Position numbers and translations under genes: made by a program. A stretch of DNA of 64,000 nt from Sulfurovum sp. TSL6 (lineage in GTDB: Bacteria > Campylobacterota > Campylobacteria > Campylobacterales > Sulfurovaceae): assembly GCF_019972115.1 (NCBI RefSeq), contig NZ_BPFJ01000002.1:620001-684000 (forward strand), read 5' to 3'. The notes under the pieces were generated by a model, which was given only the letters and a program-made list of their open reading frames with translations, did no database searches and had not been told where the DNA came from. Positions 36,733 through 44,261 of this stretch are shown here, in pieces. The stretch's first letter is position 1, and every line of letters starts with the position of its first letter.

Positions 36733-36960
36733 TTAATTGATCAAGTGAAGTCTTGATATGAGTTTTCCCATCAGTGTCGCCTTTAAAGGCAATGATACAA
36801 TGTCTTCTAGACTATTATTCTCTTTTAGAGGGTTCACGCAAGTTATTGTATCGTTTTCCATAACACCTTCCCTTTCATGCACTTCACCACAGCTTGCGCA
36901 TTGTTTCCATACACCATTCCAAGATACATTGGTATTGTTACATTTTCTACAGGCATTCAT
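36733..36960 (-). CDS. Small zinc-ribbon protein
   Basis: The protein has 75 residues. Two CxxC knuckles, C4-C7 and C21-C24, form a zinc ribbon, followed by an acidic region and a helical end. A GGAGG site four bases before the ATG supports the start. I do not recognise the family. A regulatory or accessory role is possible, but nothing in the context shows it. Confidence 0.7.
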   Translation of the reverse strand: MNACRKCNNTNVSWNGVWKQCASCGEVHEREGVMENDTITCVNPLKENNSLEDIVSLPLKATLMGKLISRLHLIN

Positions 36961-37100
36961 AATGCCTCCGTTACACTTTTTATTAAGACAAAATTACCTC
37001 GCTGAAGCATTTCATACTGATTCGAAAAGTCATATATGGATTTCATTCACTAGAAGGGTTATGAGGAAGCTATATCCCTCATCAAGAAGAGAACTTCCTA

Positions 37101-38063
37101 TTAAGAAGGACGTCTCGCTCCTTTATATCTGTTGCTATAAAAGTTCTTATTTAGACTTGTAATCACAACCTTTTTCTTTGCAGATGAAGCATGAATGAAT
37201 TTATTATCCCCAAGATAAATCCCTACATGGTTCACATACCCTTTACGTTTTTTAGAAGTATCAAAGAAGATAAGGTCTCCCTTTTTCAACTCACTTCTTT
37301 TCACAAATTTCCCAAATTTTGATTGTCTGATTGAAGTACGTGGGATATCGATACCTATATTTTTGTAGACAAATTTTGTAAAACTAGAACAGTCATAACA
37401 ATTTTTATTACCACTTGCTCCCCATACGTATTTTTTTCCTAATTTTGTTTTTGCCAATGAAGTAATTCTCTGACATTTATCAACGTCTTTATCTTCTTTC
37501 TTGCTCTTACTCTTAAAAAGATCCATGAAAGAAAACGTTTTAGGTTCTTCTTTCTTCTCTTTCTCTAAACTCATTGTATCCAGGTCAGAAAGCGATGCAA
37601 CTAACTTTTTGTTTGAAGCTGGTTTCTTTGCTTTCGCAAGCGTATTCGTCTTTTTATTTTGAGGGAGATATAATACTTTCCCAATTTTAAGTATTTGACT
37701 TTTCCTCAATGCATTGGCTTTTCTTATTTTTGTCACAGAGGTATGATGTTTATGTGCGATAGCAGAAAGAGTATCCCCTTTTTTTGTCACATATTTCATC
37801 GGTTTTTCGTACGTTTTAGTATAAGGCACATATGCATTTGTTGGTACCTTCAATACCTTCCCTACCCTCAGGATATCTCCTTTTTTAAGTCCATTGGTCT
37901 TTCTTACTTTTGAAATGGTTGTATGATGTTTATGTGCGATAGCAGAAAGAGTATCCCCTTTTTTAACGGTATGTTTGATCATTTGTTTGGCTGTGTGTGT
38001 CGATGCTGCAGCTGTCATCGTACTGAGAGATAAGGCAAGTAATAACGCATAAAGTTTCTTCAA
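37101..38063 (-). CDS. Exported LysM-NlpC/P60 peptidoglycan hydrolase
   Basis: The protein has 320 residues with a signal peptide (YALLLALSLSTMTAAAS). Two LysM domains follow, at about 30-72 and 89-132, sharing KKGDTLSAIAHKHHT. After a Lys-rich linker comes the NlpC/P60 domain (about 195-320), with the catalytic Cys in CYDCSSFT and the His in NHVGIYLG. It should cleave the peptidoglycan stem peptide in the periplasm. The two LysM copies are nearly identical at the DNA level over about 50 bases. Confidence 0.92.
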   Translation of the reverse strand: MKKLYALLLALSLSTMTAAASTHTAKQMIKHTVKKGDTLSAIAHKHHTTISKVRKTNGLKKGDILRVGKVLKVPTNAYVPYTKTYEKPMKYVTKKGDTLSAIAHKHHTSVTKIRKANALRKSQILKIGKVLYLPQNKKTNTLAKAKKPASNKKLVASLSDLDTMSLEKEKKEEPKTFSFMDLFKSKSKKEDKDVDKCQRITSLAKTKLGKKYVWGASGNKNCYDCSSFTKFVYKNIGIDIPRTSIRQSKFGKFVKRSELKKGDLIFFDTSKKRKGYVNHVGIYLGDNKFIHASSAKKKVVITSLNKNFYSNRYKGARRPS

Positions 38064-38224
38064 TGAATTCTCCTACATAATTAAACTATAAGTACAAATG
38101 ATAAAAATCCATACTTATGAAATATTTGATAGATTGTAACTATATATGATTAATCAAAAATAAACATGCTTTTAAATCAAGCTTAACCTATACTCTACCC
38201 TATACCCTATATGTTTACCTCATA

Positions 38225-39907
38225 TTATACACTTTTTTTCAATGCTTCTACAATGTAATCAGCTACCCTAAATGCATTGGCATAAATAGTCCAAGTATAC
38301 GCTACAGAACCCCCGGTAGGCATAAAACTGGCATCAGCGACAAAAAGATTCTTGACATCATGAGATCGACAATATTTGTTAAGTACGGATGTTTTAGGGT
38401 CATTTCCAAAACGACATCCTCCGGCAACCAGGTTCTGAGGGGGTGCAGAAGAGATAGCAGAATAAATGTTTTTTGCTCCCATCTCTTCAAGTACCTTCTC
38501 ACACTTCTTTGCAATATAATTTCCTACTTTTATATCTTGAGGATGCCCTTCCACACGCAGTTTGCCTACGGGCATACCAAACTTGTCTTTGTGCACAGGA
38601 TCCAACGAAACAAAACAGTTATCATTAGGGAGCCAGTCATTAAAGACTTCAAAACGTATACTTTTCTGTTCTGTAAAACGAGAAACCAAACGTTCACCCA
38701 GATCTTTACCCCATACCAGTTTTCCATCTTTGTAACCATTTTTACGTGCACGACTGATAATGTTTTGATGTTCGAACATGAACTCTACAGAACCGCCTTT
38801 AAATTTTCCGTCCCACCAATGGTCTATAAAATACCAGTCCAGAATAGAACGATTGACAAAAAGCCCTGTTGTCATCAGCTCTTCAAATTTGATATGTTTC
38901 AAAGCATCCTTATGCAGTTCCCCTTGCCCGGAACCTCCAGCGGAAAAAATGAGGTTCTTACCAAGTTCTCCACTGCTGTTACCCAACCCTTCAGGATGAT
39001 GTGCATTGGCAGAGTTGAGTAAAAGCCTTGCACTCTCATGCGCTTGTGCAGCCACAACAAAGATCTTTCCTTTGATCTTTTTCTCTTTACCTGTCACAGT
39101 GTCAACCACTACGGCATGATCGACCTCATCTTTTTTGTCTGTATGTAAATACTTCACATACGTGTTACTCAGCAACGTCAGGTTACCCGTAGCTAAAGCA
39201 GGTTTCAAAAGCGCCTCTCTCGAACTTCCCTTTGCCCCTGAACTGCAGCCATAGCTTCCGCATCGGTTTGAATAATAACAGGCATCACGTCCGGGCTTGT
39301 CTTTGGAGAGGACAGCTCTTGGTGTGACAAGAGGGATAATGTCAAGTGCTTGACAACTCTTGTCAAAAAGTTTCACCACGGCATTTTCTTTGGTCGGAGG
39401 CTGTGTAAAATCTACCGTACTTCGGGGTGGTTCAAAGGGATGTTTCTCGACTTTGCCGGAAATGCCTACCAACTCTTCTGTAAGCGTATAATAGGGTTCC
39501 AACTCCTCATAGGATATGGGCCAATCTACCACATTGGCTCCTTCTATCTCTCCATATTTACTCTTGAGTCTAAAATCATCAGGGTGCAACCGATGCAACA
39601 TACCCGACATCAAGTTGGAAGATCCCCCTACGATGTTCCCGTTCCAAAAACTCCAACCTGATTCATACGTAGGCGTGGCTATCCATTCTCCATCTATTTT
39701 TTCTTCTATCGTATGATATTCGTCAAACAGATTGGGTGTGACCAGATCTCTCCTGCAGTAAGCCAACTCATCTTTAGAGAACTCTTCACGTTTGATGAGT
39801 CGACCTTTTTCTAAAACGGCTACTTTATATCCTGCTTGGCATAAAGTATAAGCTACAGCTCCGCCACTTGCTCCCGAGCCGACTATAACCACATCATACA
39901 TACTCAT
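38225..39907 (-). CDS. GMC-family oxidoreductase (gluconate 2-dehydrogenase large-subunit type)
   Basis: The protein has 560 residues from the ATG at 39907, which overlaps the stop of the upstream small-subunit gene by four bases (ATGA). The FAD-binding Rossmann start is YDVVIVGSGASGGAVAY. The GMC C-terminal region contains the SSAPPQNLVAGGCRFGN and AYTWTIYANAFRVADYI segments. The same pair is known in C. jejuni as gluconate dehydrogenase (Cj0414/Cj0415). A periplasmic location is implied by the Tat-type partner. No cytochrome c subunit gene follows. The substrate here is unproved. Confidence 0.88.
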   Translation of the reverse strand: MSMYDVVIVGSGASGGAVAYTLCQAGYKVAVLEKGRLIKREEFSKDELAYCRRDLVTPNLFDEYHTIEEKIDGEWIATPTYESGWSFWNGNIVGGSSNLMSGMLHRLHPDDFRLKSKYGEIEGANVVDWPISYEELEPYYTLTEELVGISGKVEKHPFEPPRSTVDFTQPPTKENAVVKLFDKSCQALDIIPLVTPRAVLSKDKPGRDACYYSNRCGSYGCSSGAKGSSREALLKPALATGNLTLLSNTYVKYLHTDKKDEVDHAVVVDTVTGKEKKIKGKIFVVAAQAHESARLLLNSANAHHPEGLGNSSGELGKNLIFSAGGSGQGELHKDALKHIKFEELMTTGLFVNRSILDWYFIDHWWDGKFKGGSVEFMFEHQNIISRARKNGYKDGKLVWGKDLGERLVSRFTEQKSIRFEVFNDWLPNDNCFVSLDPVHKDKFGMPVGKLRVEGHPQDIKVGNYIAKKCEKVLEEMGAKNIYSAISSAPPQNLVAGGCRFGNDPKTSVLNKYCRSHDVKNLFVADASFMPTGGSVAYTWTIYANAFRVADYIVEALKKSV

Positions 39908-40404
39908 AACTCCATATATCTTGTTGTAGGTCTCGGAAAGCCGCCATACGAGGATATCGCCTGCCACCCTGCTTCTTGAATATTTGAACCATAGATCGGA
40001 TCGCTAAAGAGTCCCTCCATTGTCAGTGTCATGATACGGGACAACCAATTACGACCATAATGTGTCTCTTCATAGGCCCGTAAAGCTTTTTCTTTCTCCT
40101 GATCTGTCATCGATATGAATCTGCCTTTTTCACGCTTCTCCAGTTCTTGTGCCCCTTCAAGGACAAACGCTTTGACGTCTTTATCAAAACTCTTGTGCAT
40201 CATAGTGTCAAACAGGAATTGTGTTACATTCATAGATTTCGCAGAAGGTATTTTGCTTCCTTCAGGAAATAAATGCTCCTGCACTGCAGAGAGTGTTGGT
40301 GCTACCTTCTTAAACCTTTTCTCAAAATTACTGACCTCTTTTGCCTGCATGTAGGGAGAGAGTCCCAAAACCGAACCTAATATGAGAAATCTTCTTCTTT
40401 TCAT
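39904..40404 (-). CDS. Gluconate 2-dehydrogenase subunit 3-like protein with twin-arginine signal
   Basis: The protein has 166 residues from the ATG at 40404; the frame continues upstream without support. The N-terminus KRRRFLILGSVLGLSP is a twin-arginine signal (RRRFL followed by a hydrophobic stretch). The rest fits the small gamma-like subunit of gluconate dehydrogenases (LSAVQEHLFPEG and the closing GWQAISSYGGFPRP). It probably hitchhikes the GMC subunit through the Tat pathway. Translation is coupled to that gene by the ATGA overlap. Confidence 0.85.
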   Translation of the reverse strand: MKRRRFLILGSVLGLSPYMQAKEVSNFEKRFKKVAPTLSAVQEHLFPEGSKIPSAKSMNVTQFLFDTMMHKSFDKDVKAFVLEGAQELEKREKGRFISMTDQEKEKALRAYEETHYGRNWLSRIMTLTMEGLFSDPIYGSNIQEAGWQAISSYGGFPRPTTRYMEL

Positions 40405-40465
40405 TGCTTCTCTGTCTTTATATTGATTTTTCCTCATTATAAGTATCATGTGTGCACTTTGGGTG

Positions 40466-40506
40466 CAATACACTACACAGACACTACACAAGTTGTATAT
40501 TATACT
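40466..40506 (+). promoter_or_regulatory. Direct-repeat operator and promoter of the first cysteine-rich lipoprotein
   Basis: TACACA occurs at 40474-40479 and 40485-40490 (11-base period, as CACTACACA twice), then 10 bases and a -10 TATACT (40501-40506). The ATG is at 40538. The same pattern with the same spacing precedes the DoxX gene at 41155. Confidence 0.6.
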
Positions 40507-40537
40507 GTATGTGTCAAAAAAATAGTAGGAGACAAAT

Positions 40538-40729
40538 ATGAAAAAGTTAATTGTTAGTGCGTTCATAAGTTTGGCAATGCTTGCTTTTACCGGATGTACA
40601 AAAAACAGTACTGCAGAAGCAGATACTAAATGCTCAGCAAGCAGTAAATGTTCTGGAGCAACAAAATGTTCTGGAGACACAGTAAAAGCTGCTGCGACAA
40701 AATGTGATGCTAGTAAGAAATGTGGTTAA
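40538..40729 (+). CDS. Small cysteine-rich lipoprotein A
   Basis: The protein has 63 residues with a lipoprotein signal (lipobox FTGC, Cys 20). The mature part of about 44 residues has six more cysteines, mostly as KCS/KCD spaced by 5-10 residues (TKCSASSKCSGATKCSG), with much Ser/Thr/Lys/Ala. AGGAGA precedes the ATG. It has no enzyme-like fold; it looks like a periplasmic metal- or redox-buffering peptide. Related in style to the peptides at 40838 and 41608. Confidence 0.8.
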   Translation: MKKLIVSAFISLAMLAFTGCTKNSTAEADTKCSASSKCSGATKCSGDTVKAAATKCDASKKCG

Positions 40730-40794
40730 TAAATATAACTACTCTTTATCTTTAGCTTGAGTATATCAAGTAGATAGAGGTTTTATTTATCGCA

Positions 40795-40816
40795 TACACT
40801 TATATTACACTACACC
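40795..40816 (+). promoter_or_regulatory. TACAC direct repeats before the second cysteine-rich lipoprotein
   Basis: TACACT at 40795-40800 and again at 40806-40811, an 11-base period, 22 bases before the ATG at 40838. A -10 is less clear than at the two related sites. Confidence 0.45.
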
Positions 40817-40837
40817 ATTATTTTAAAGGATATTATC

Positions 40838-41026
40838 ATGCTAAAACTACTCTTTTGTGCACTACTGAGTTTGTCACTGTTCTCACTTACCGGATGTGAA
40901 GAGAAAGAAAACACAAACACTGGGCCTATGACAAAATGTGAAGCTGGAAAATGTGACAGTGCGATGGAAAAATCGGAAGTACCTGCTCAAAAGTGTAATG
41001 CAGATGCTAAAGATAGTGATAAATAG
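40838..41026 (+). CDS. Small cysteine-rich lipoprotein B
   Basis: The protein has 62 residues with lipobox LTGC (Cys 20), then an acidic segment and three further cysteines (TKCEAGKCDSA and QKCNADAKD). The ATG follows AAGGATATTATC. It is similar in design to the peptide at 40538, with a Glu/Asp-rich rather than Ser-rich body. The function is unknown; metal binding is a reasonable guess. Confidence 0.78.
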   Translation: MLKLLFCALLSLSLFSLTGCEEKENTNTGPMTKCEAGKCDSAMEKSEVPAQKCNADAKDSDK

Positions 41027-41078
41027 GCTCTTCGTTCTGTTCTCTTTTAAAGAGAACAGGCTTCTTTTTTTTACTCAA

Positions 41079-41111
41079 TACACACAGCGTACACATCATT
41101 CATACTATACT
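41079..41111 (+). promoter_or_regulatory. Direct-repeat operator and promoter of the DoxX/cysteine-rich peptide operon
   Basis: TACACA at 41079-41084 and 41090-41095 (11-base period), then 10 bases and TATACT (41106-41111). The spacing equals that at 40474-40506. The gene starts at 41155. Confidence 0.6.
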
Positions 41112-41154
41112 TGCACTGTAACAACAACAGATATTGTATATAAAGGAGTTACAT

Positions 41155-41592
41155 ATGCTAAAAGATATCTATCCTACCACTAGAAATATATTAAGCAAGG
41201 GTGAAGACATTGCCTTACTTTTAGCCAGACTTACTATCGCCTATGGATTTTACGGACCCGCGATGGGAAAGTGGTCAGATATATCTAGTGTTGCCACCTG
41301 GTTCGGTACCTTAGGCATCCCTTTCCCTACCTTGAATGCCTATCTGGCAGCCAGTACGGAACTGTTGGGTGTCGTGTTGTTGACATTAGGTCTATTTACA
41401 AGACTAATTTCCCTGCCGCTTATTGTGGTGATGGTTGTTGCCATTACGACTGTACATTTATCCCATGGCTTTTCGGCAGGAGACAATGGGTTTGAGATTC
41501 CTTTATACTACATGCTGTTTTTAGCAATATTTGCTTCATTTGGAGCCGGAAAATTTAGCTTGGACCACCTTCTTTTTGGTGAAGAGCAATAA
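41155..41592 (+). CDS. DoxX-family membrane protein of the cysteine-rich peptide cluster
   Basis: The protein has 145 residues from the ATG at 41155, preceded by AAGGAG at ideal distance (a TTG at 41134 is only frame extension). Four membrane helices are visible, with the DoxX pattern LLLARLTIAYGFYGPAMGKW, STELLGVVLLTLGLFTRL and PLYYMLFLAIFASFGAG. It is encoded 15 bases before the 86-residue cysteine-rich peptide, so the two should be co-expressed. In bufferin gene clusters DoxX proteins accompany small cysteine-containing metallophore peptides, which makes the pairing meaningful. Confidence 0.85.
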   Translation: MLKDIYPTTRNILSKGEDIALLLARLTIAYGFYGPAMGKWSDISSVATWFGTLGIPFPTLNAYLAASTELLGVVLLTLGLFTRLISLPLIVVMVVAITTVHLSHGFSAGDNGFEIPLYYMLFLAIFASFGAGKFSLDHLLFGEEQ

Positions 41593-41607
41593 CACAAAGG
41601 AAAAACG

Positions 41608-41868
41608 ATGAAAAAATTACTGATATTACTTGGAGCAATAGTGCTCACATTTACACTGGCAACAGCAGAGGGAAAATGTGGTAAATGTGACAGCAGTAAA
41701 AAAACTGAAACCAAATGTGACAGTGGAAAATGTGATAATGGAAAAAAAGCTGAAAAAAAATGTGACAATGGAAAATGTGACAATGGGAAAAAAACTGAAG
41801 ACAAATGTGATAGCGGTAAAAAAGCTCCAGCCAAAGGTAAATGTGGTAAAGGTAAATGTGGAGAATAA
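41608..41868 (+). CDS. Exported cysteine-rich repeat peptide
   Basis: The protein has 86 residues with a signal peptide (LLILLGAIVLTFTLATA) and no lipobox, so it is released into the periplasm. The mature part consists of about 3.5 copies of a 13-15-residue repeat of the type KCDSGKCDNGKKAEK and ends in GKCGKGKCG. Ten cysteines in about 66 residues alternate with Lys, Asp and Gly. No known family is recognised. Cys-x2/x3-Cys arrays with Asp suggest soft-metal binding (Cu, Zn, Cd); this is inference. Confidence 0.82.
   Translation: MKKLLILLGAIVLTFTLATAEGKCGKCDSSKKTETKCDSGKCDNGKKAEKKCDNGKCDNGKKTEDKCDSGKKAPAKGKCGKGKCGE
41713..41802 (+). repeat. 45-bp tandem repeat inside the cysteine-rich peptide gene
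   Basis: Two adjacent 45-base units (41713-41757 and 41758-41802) encode KCD(S/N)GKCDNGKK plus three residues each. A third partial unit follows. In-frame unit gain or loss could change metal-binding capacity. Confidence 0.8.
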
Positions 41869-41978
41869 TCTACACATAACACTTCTTTTTCAAGTCTCCT
41901 CTATCTCATGCGAGAGGGGATTTATCTTTCTTTTATAAATCATTGTATAATGTATCCATTAAGCCCAAAAGGATACCT

Positions 41979-42473
41979 ATGCGACACTTACTGATCATGC
42001 TCACACTATTATTATCTTTTGCAGGATGTGAAGACAAGGAACAGGCTGCACATGATGCCCAAATAGCACAACATGCTAGAGCAGAACTGCTTGCTGAACT
42101 TGAGGCCGAAAAGGCACTGAAACAAAAAGAGTCGCAAGAAAAAAATGAAACAAAGCTAAGCAAGATGGGAGTCCATATGGACGATGGTATTATCACGATT
42201 GATACGAATAAAACAAAAGACTTTTTTAGAGACTTAAATCAAAAGATGGCTGTACACATAAAAAAAATCTCTGATGACCTGGAAAAAGGAATCATTGAAA
42301 CCAAAGAGGCTGGAGTAGAGATGAATGAACAACATATTCATATCGACCTCAACAAAACCCAAAATCTACTTCAAGATTGGGGAAAGAAAATGCAGATTTT
42401 TGTACAAGAATTTGAAGAAGTGGCACAAACACTAGAAACGAATGAATCAAATACTACAACTAAAGGAATGTAA
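41979..42473 (+). CDS. Coiled-coil lipoprotein of unknown function
   Basis: The protein has 164 residues from the ATG at 41979 (AGGA seven bases upstream). The lipobox is FAGC (Cys 17). The mature part is highly charged and helical, with Ala/Glu/Lys-rich stretches and two similar segments (MGVHMDDGIITIDTNKTKDF and MNEQHIHIDLNKTQNL), each a short beta turn with Asn-Lys-Thr followed by an amphipathic helix. The stop overlaps the next start (TAATG), so it is coupled to the FTR-rhodanese fusion. I do not recognise the family. Confidence 0.75.
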   Translation: MRHLLIMLTLLLSFAGCEDKEQAAHDAQIAQHARAELLAELEAEKALKQKESQEKNETKLSKMGVHMDDGIITIDTNKTKDFFRDLNQKMAVHIKKISDDLEKGIIETKEAGVEMNEQHIHIDLNKTQNLLQDWGKKMQIFVQEFEEVAQTLETNESNTTTKGM

Positions 42474-43213
42474 TGCAACCCATCGATATGAACTCTGATG
42501 AATTTCAAGCTGAATTAGAAAAGACATGGACCTTTGTAGACAAAGTCAATAACCAGTTTGGTTTTGTGCTCAACCCCAATGAAGAGGTCAACGAAGGTGT
42601 GGCTATGGGACTCGCACGGAATAAACTGATCTATGGAAAGAGATTTTGTCCATGTTTCATGGTGATAGGAGAGACAAAAGAAGAACAAAAAGCCGCAGAC
42701 AACCGTGTCTGCCCATGTACCCCTGCTCTGGAAAAAGAGATCCCTGAAGATGGTACCTGCCACTGTGGGATCTTCTGTACCCCAGAGTACGCCCAGGCAC
42801 AAATGCAACATGATGCCATAGAAGAAGTCGTACATCAGCACTCTGGCGGTTTGACAAAAGAGCAAGCAGAGACTCTTCTGAAAGAAGAACAACTTGACGG
42901 AGATGAACTTGAAGCACTCATAGAAGCAAAAAACCTGGGGATGATCGATTTTACCCTGGTAGATACAAGAGAGTACATGGAGTACCAAATGGAGCATATC
43001 GTAGGGACAGACAAACTTGTACCTACTTCACAGTTCTATGCAAAAGTAGAAGAAGAACTCACAGGACTCAAAAAAGAACCTATCATCGTTTACTGTCACT
43101 CAGGAAGCAGAAGCTACCAGGTACAGCATGCAATGAAAGGCTTAGGGTTTGAGCACGTATGCAACCTAAGACCAGGGATTATCGGCTTTTCAGGTGAAAC
43201 CCAAAGAGGATAA
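42473..43213 (+). CDS. Ferredoxin:thioredoxin reductase catalytic-domain/rhodanese fusion
   Basis: The protein has 246 residues. The N-terminal half has the FTR catalytic-subunit pattern: CPC at 59-61, CPC at 80-82, CHC at 96-98 and Cys102, that is, the four [4Fe-4S] ligands plus the redox-active pair, with larger spacings than in plant FTR. The C-terminal half (about 150-246) is a rhodanese domain with active Cys208 in YCHSGSRSY. No signal peptide is seen, so it is cytosolic. The FTR part could reduce disulfides or persulfides using ferredoxin, and the rhodanese part could carry sulfane sulfur. This is plausible in a sulfur-metabolising organism. Confidence 0.87.
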   Translation: MQPIDMNSDEFQAELEKTWTFVDKVNNQFGFVLNPNEEVNEGVAMGLARNKLIYGKRFCPCFMVIGETKEEQKAADNRVCPCTPALEKEIPEDGTCHCGIFCTPEYAQAQMQHDAIEEVVHQHSGGLTKEQAETLLKEEQLDGDELEALIEAKNLGMIDFTLVDTREYMEYQMEHIVGTDKLVPTSQFYAKVEEELTGLKKEPIIVYCHSGSRSYQVQHAMKGLGFEHVCNLRPGIIGFSGETQRG

Positions 43214-43227
43214 CCTCTATTCCTATT

Positions 43228-43247
43228 AGGAGGAAACTTTTCCTCCT
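43228..43247 (+). terminator. Hairpin after the FTR-rhodanese gene
   Basis: AGGAGGAA and TTCCTCCT form an 8-bp stem with an ACTT loop, 15 bases after the stop. There is no U-run. It is a probable transcript end for the lipoprotein/FTR operon. Confidence 0.4.
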
Positions 43248-43351
43248 CTCCCAAAATGCGGAAGCCCTTACCCCTCAAACAAATCACAACGATAATACTA
43301 TCAATTAGCCCACGACAGTCCTTTGCATTTTGTTTTTTTGGGTTCGTTTTC

Positions 43352-43374
43352 TTATTTGTTGCATCAACAAATAA
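43352..43374. repeat. Perfect 10-bp inverted repeat in the intergenic region
   Basis: TTATTTGTTG, a CAT loop, then CAACAAATAA, flanked by T-rich and A-rich runs that extend the stem with one mismatch. It is about 120 bases downstream of rplT on the minus strand. It may be a terminator for both directions or a dispersed palindrome. Confidence 0.5.
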
Positions 43375-43494
43375 AAAAAGAAATGAATACAATACAATCC
43401 AAAGACAAAATTATAAATTTTAAAAAAGTTGGGGAAATAATTAAAGGGGATGAGGAGCCGAAGCCCCTCAAGAAATAGTTAACTAAAAAGTTAA

Positions 43495-43851
43495 TTATTT
43501 AGCAAGTGCTGCTTTAGAAGCCTCAGCTACTTTTGCAAAACTTTCAGGAGCATTCATTGCCATATCAGCAAGAATTTTTCTGTCAAGTTCGATATTTGCA
43601 AGTTTAAGACCATGCATGAATGTTGAATAGTTCATTCCATTTAATCTTGTAGCTGCATTGATACGAACGATCCAGAGTCTTCTGAAATCTCTCTTTTTTT
43701 GTCTTCTATCTCTGTAAGCATATACTAATGAACGCTCAAGTTGCTCTTTCGCTTTTCTGAAGTGTTTTCTTCTACCGCTATAGAACCCTCTAGCTTGTTT
43801 TAATAATCTTTTGTGTCTTCTACTTCTTACGACACCAGTTTTTACTCTCAT
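43495..43851 (-). CDS. rplT: 50S ribosomal protein L20
   Basis: The protein has 118 residues with the basic N-terminal extension ([20 protein letters not shown]) and [20 protein letters not shown]. It is an early 23S assembly protein. It is separated from rpmI by 120 bases, which contain two short stems (CCCC/GGGG and TCAAAC/GTTTGA). Confidence 0.98.
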   Translation of the reverse strand: MRVKTGVVRSRRHKRLLKQARGFYSGRRKHFRKAKEQLERSLVYAYRDRRQKKRDFRRLWIVRINAATRLNGMNYSTFMHGLKLANIELDRKILADMAMNAPESFAKVAEASKAALAK

Positions 43852-43971
43852 GGTTTTCCTTTACCTTAGACTTGTACTGTAACTTTTTAAAAGTCAGTTT
43901 TAGTAGGTGTCAAACATTCTCTCTGTTTGAACTTGCCCCTAATCGGGGGAATATTATCTATCAAAAAATGA

Positions 43972-44163
43972 TTAGTTGATCATCTCTTTAATGTTTTTTG
44001 CATCAACAGGGTCAACGTGCTTAGGACTTCTCATACTTCTATGATGTTTACCATCAACTTTAGAAAGGATGTGACTTCTGTACGCCGTACCTCTTTTGAT
44101 TTTGCCGCTTTTTTTCACTTTAAAACGCTTTACAGCGCCTTTAACACTTTTCATTTTTGGCAT
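43972..44163 (-). CDS. rpmI: 50S ribosomal protein L35
   Basis: The protein has 63 residues with MPKMKSVKGAVKRFKVKKSG, RGTAYRSHIL and KHHRSMRSPKHVDP. It is upstream of rplT on the same strand. A TATAAT lies 60 bases before the ATG. Confidence 0.97.
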   Translation of the reverse strand: MPKMKSVKGAVKRFKVKKSGKIKRGTAYRSHILSKVDGKHHRSMRSPKHVDPVDAKNIKEMIN

Positions 44164-44223
44164 ATGCTTACTCCCTTATGGATTTTTTCCACTAAATATA
44201 GTTTTAGTAGAAAATGGGACGGT

Positions 44224-44229
44224 ATTATA
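44224..44229 (-). promoter_or_regulatory. -10 box of rpmI-rplT
   Basis: The minus strand reads GGGTATAATACC, the same GGTATAAT core as the other ribosomal promoters of the window. The rpmI ATG is about 60 bases downstream. Confidence 0.65.
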
Positions 44230-44261
44230 CCCAAAATATCTAAAAGATTTATAAAATCTCG

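Noticed and set aside
37695-37980. Direct repeat in the LysM protein as a possible mobile element
   Set aside because: It is the two LysM domains, a normal domain duplication.
38360-39022. 220-codon plus-strand frame opposite the GMC oxidoreductase
   Set aside because: Antisense shadow; the minus frame has a complete FAD enzyme with all motifs.
41626-41938. Alternative frames (83-124 codons) over the cysteine-rich peptide gene
   Set aside because: They arise from the 45-bp repeat read in other frames; only the 41608 frame has a signal peptide and a ribosome-binding site.
43114-43392. 92-codon minus-strand frame after rplT
   Set aside because: It runs into the antisense of the FTR-rhodanese gene and covers a palindrome; composition is not protein-like.
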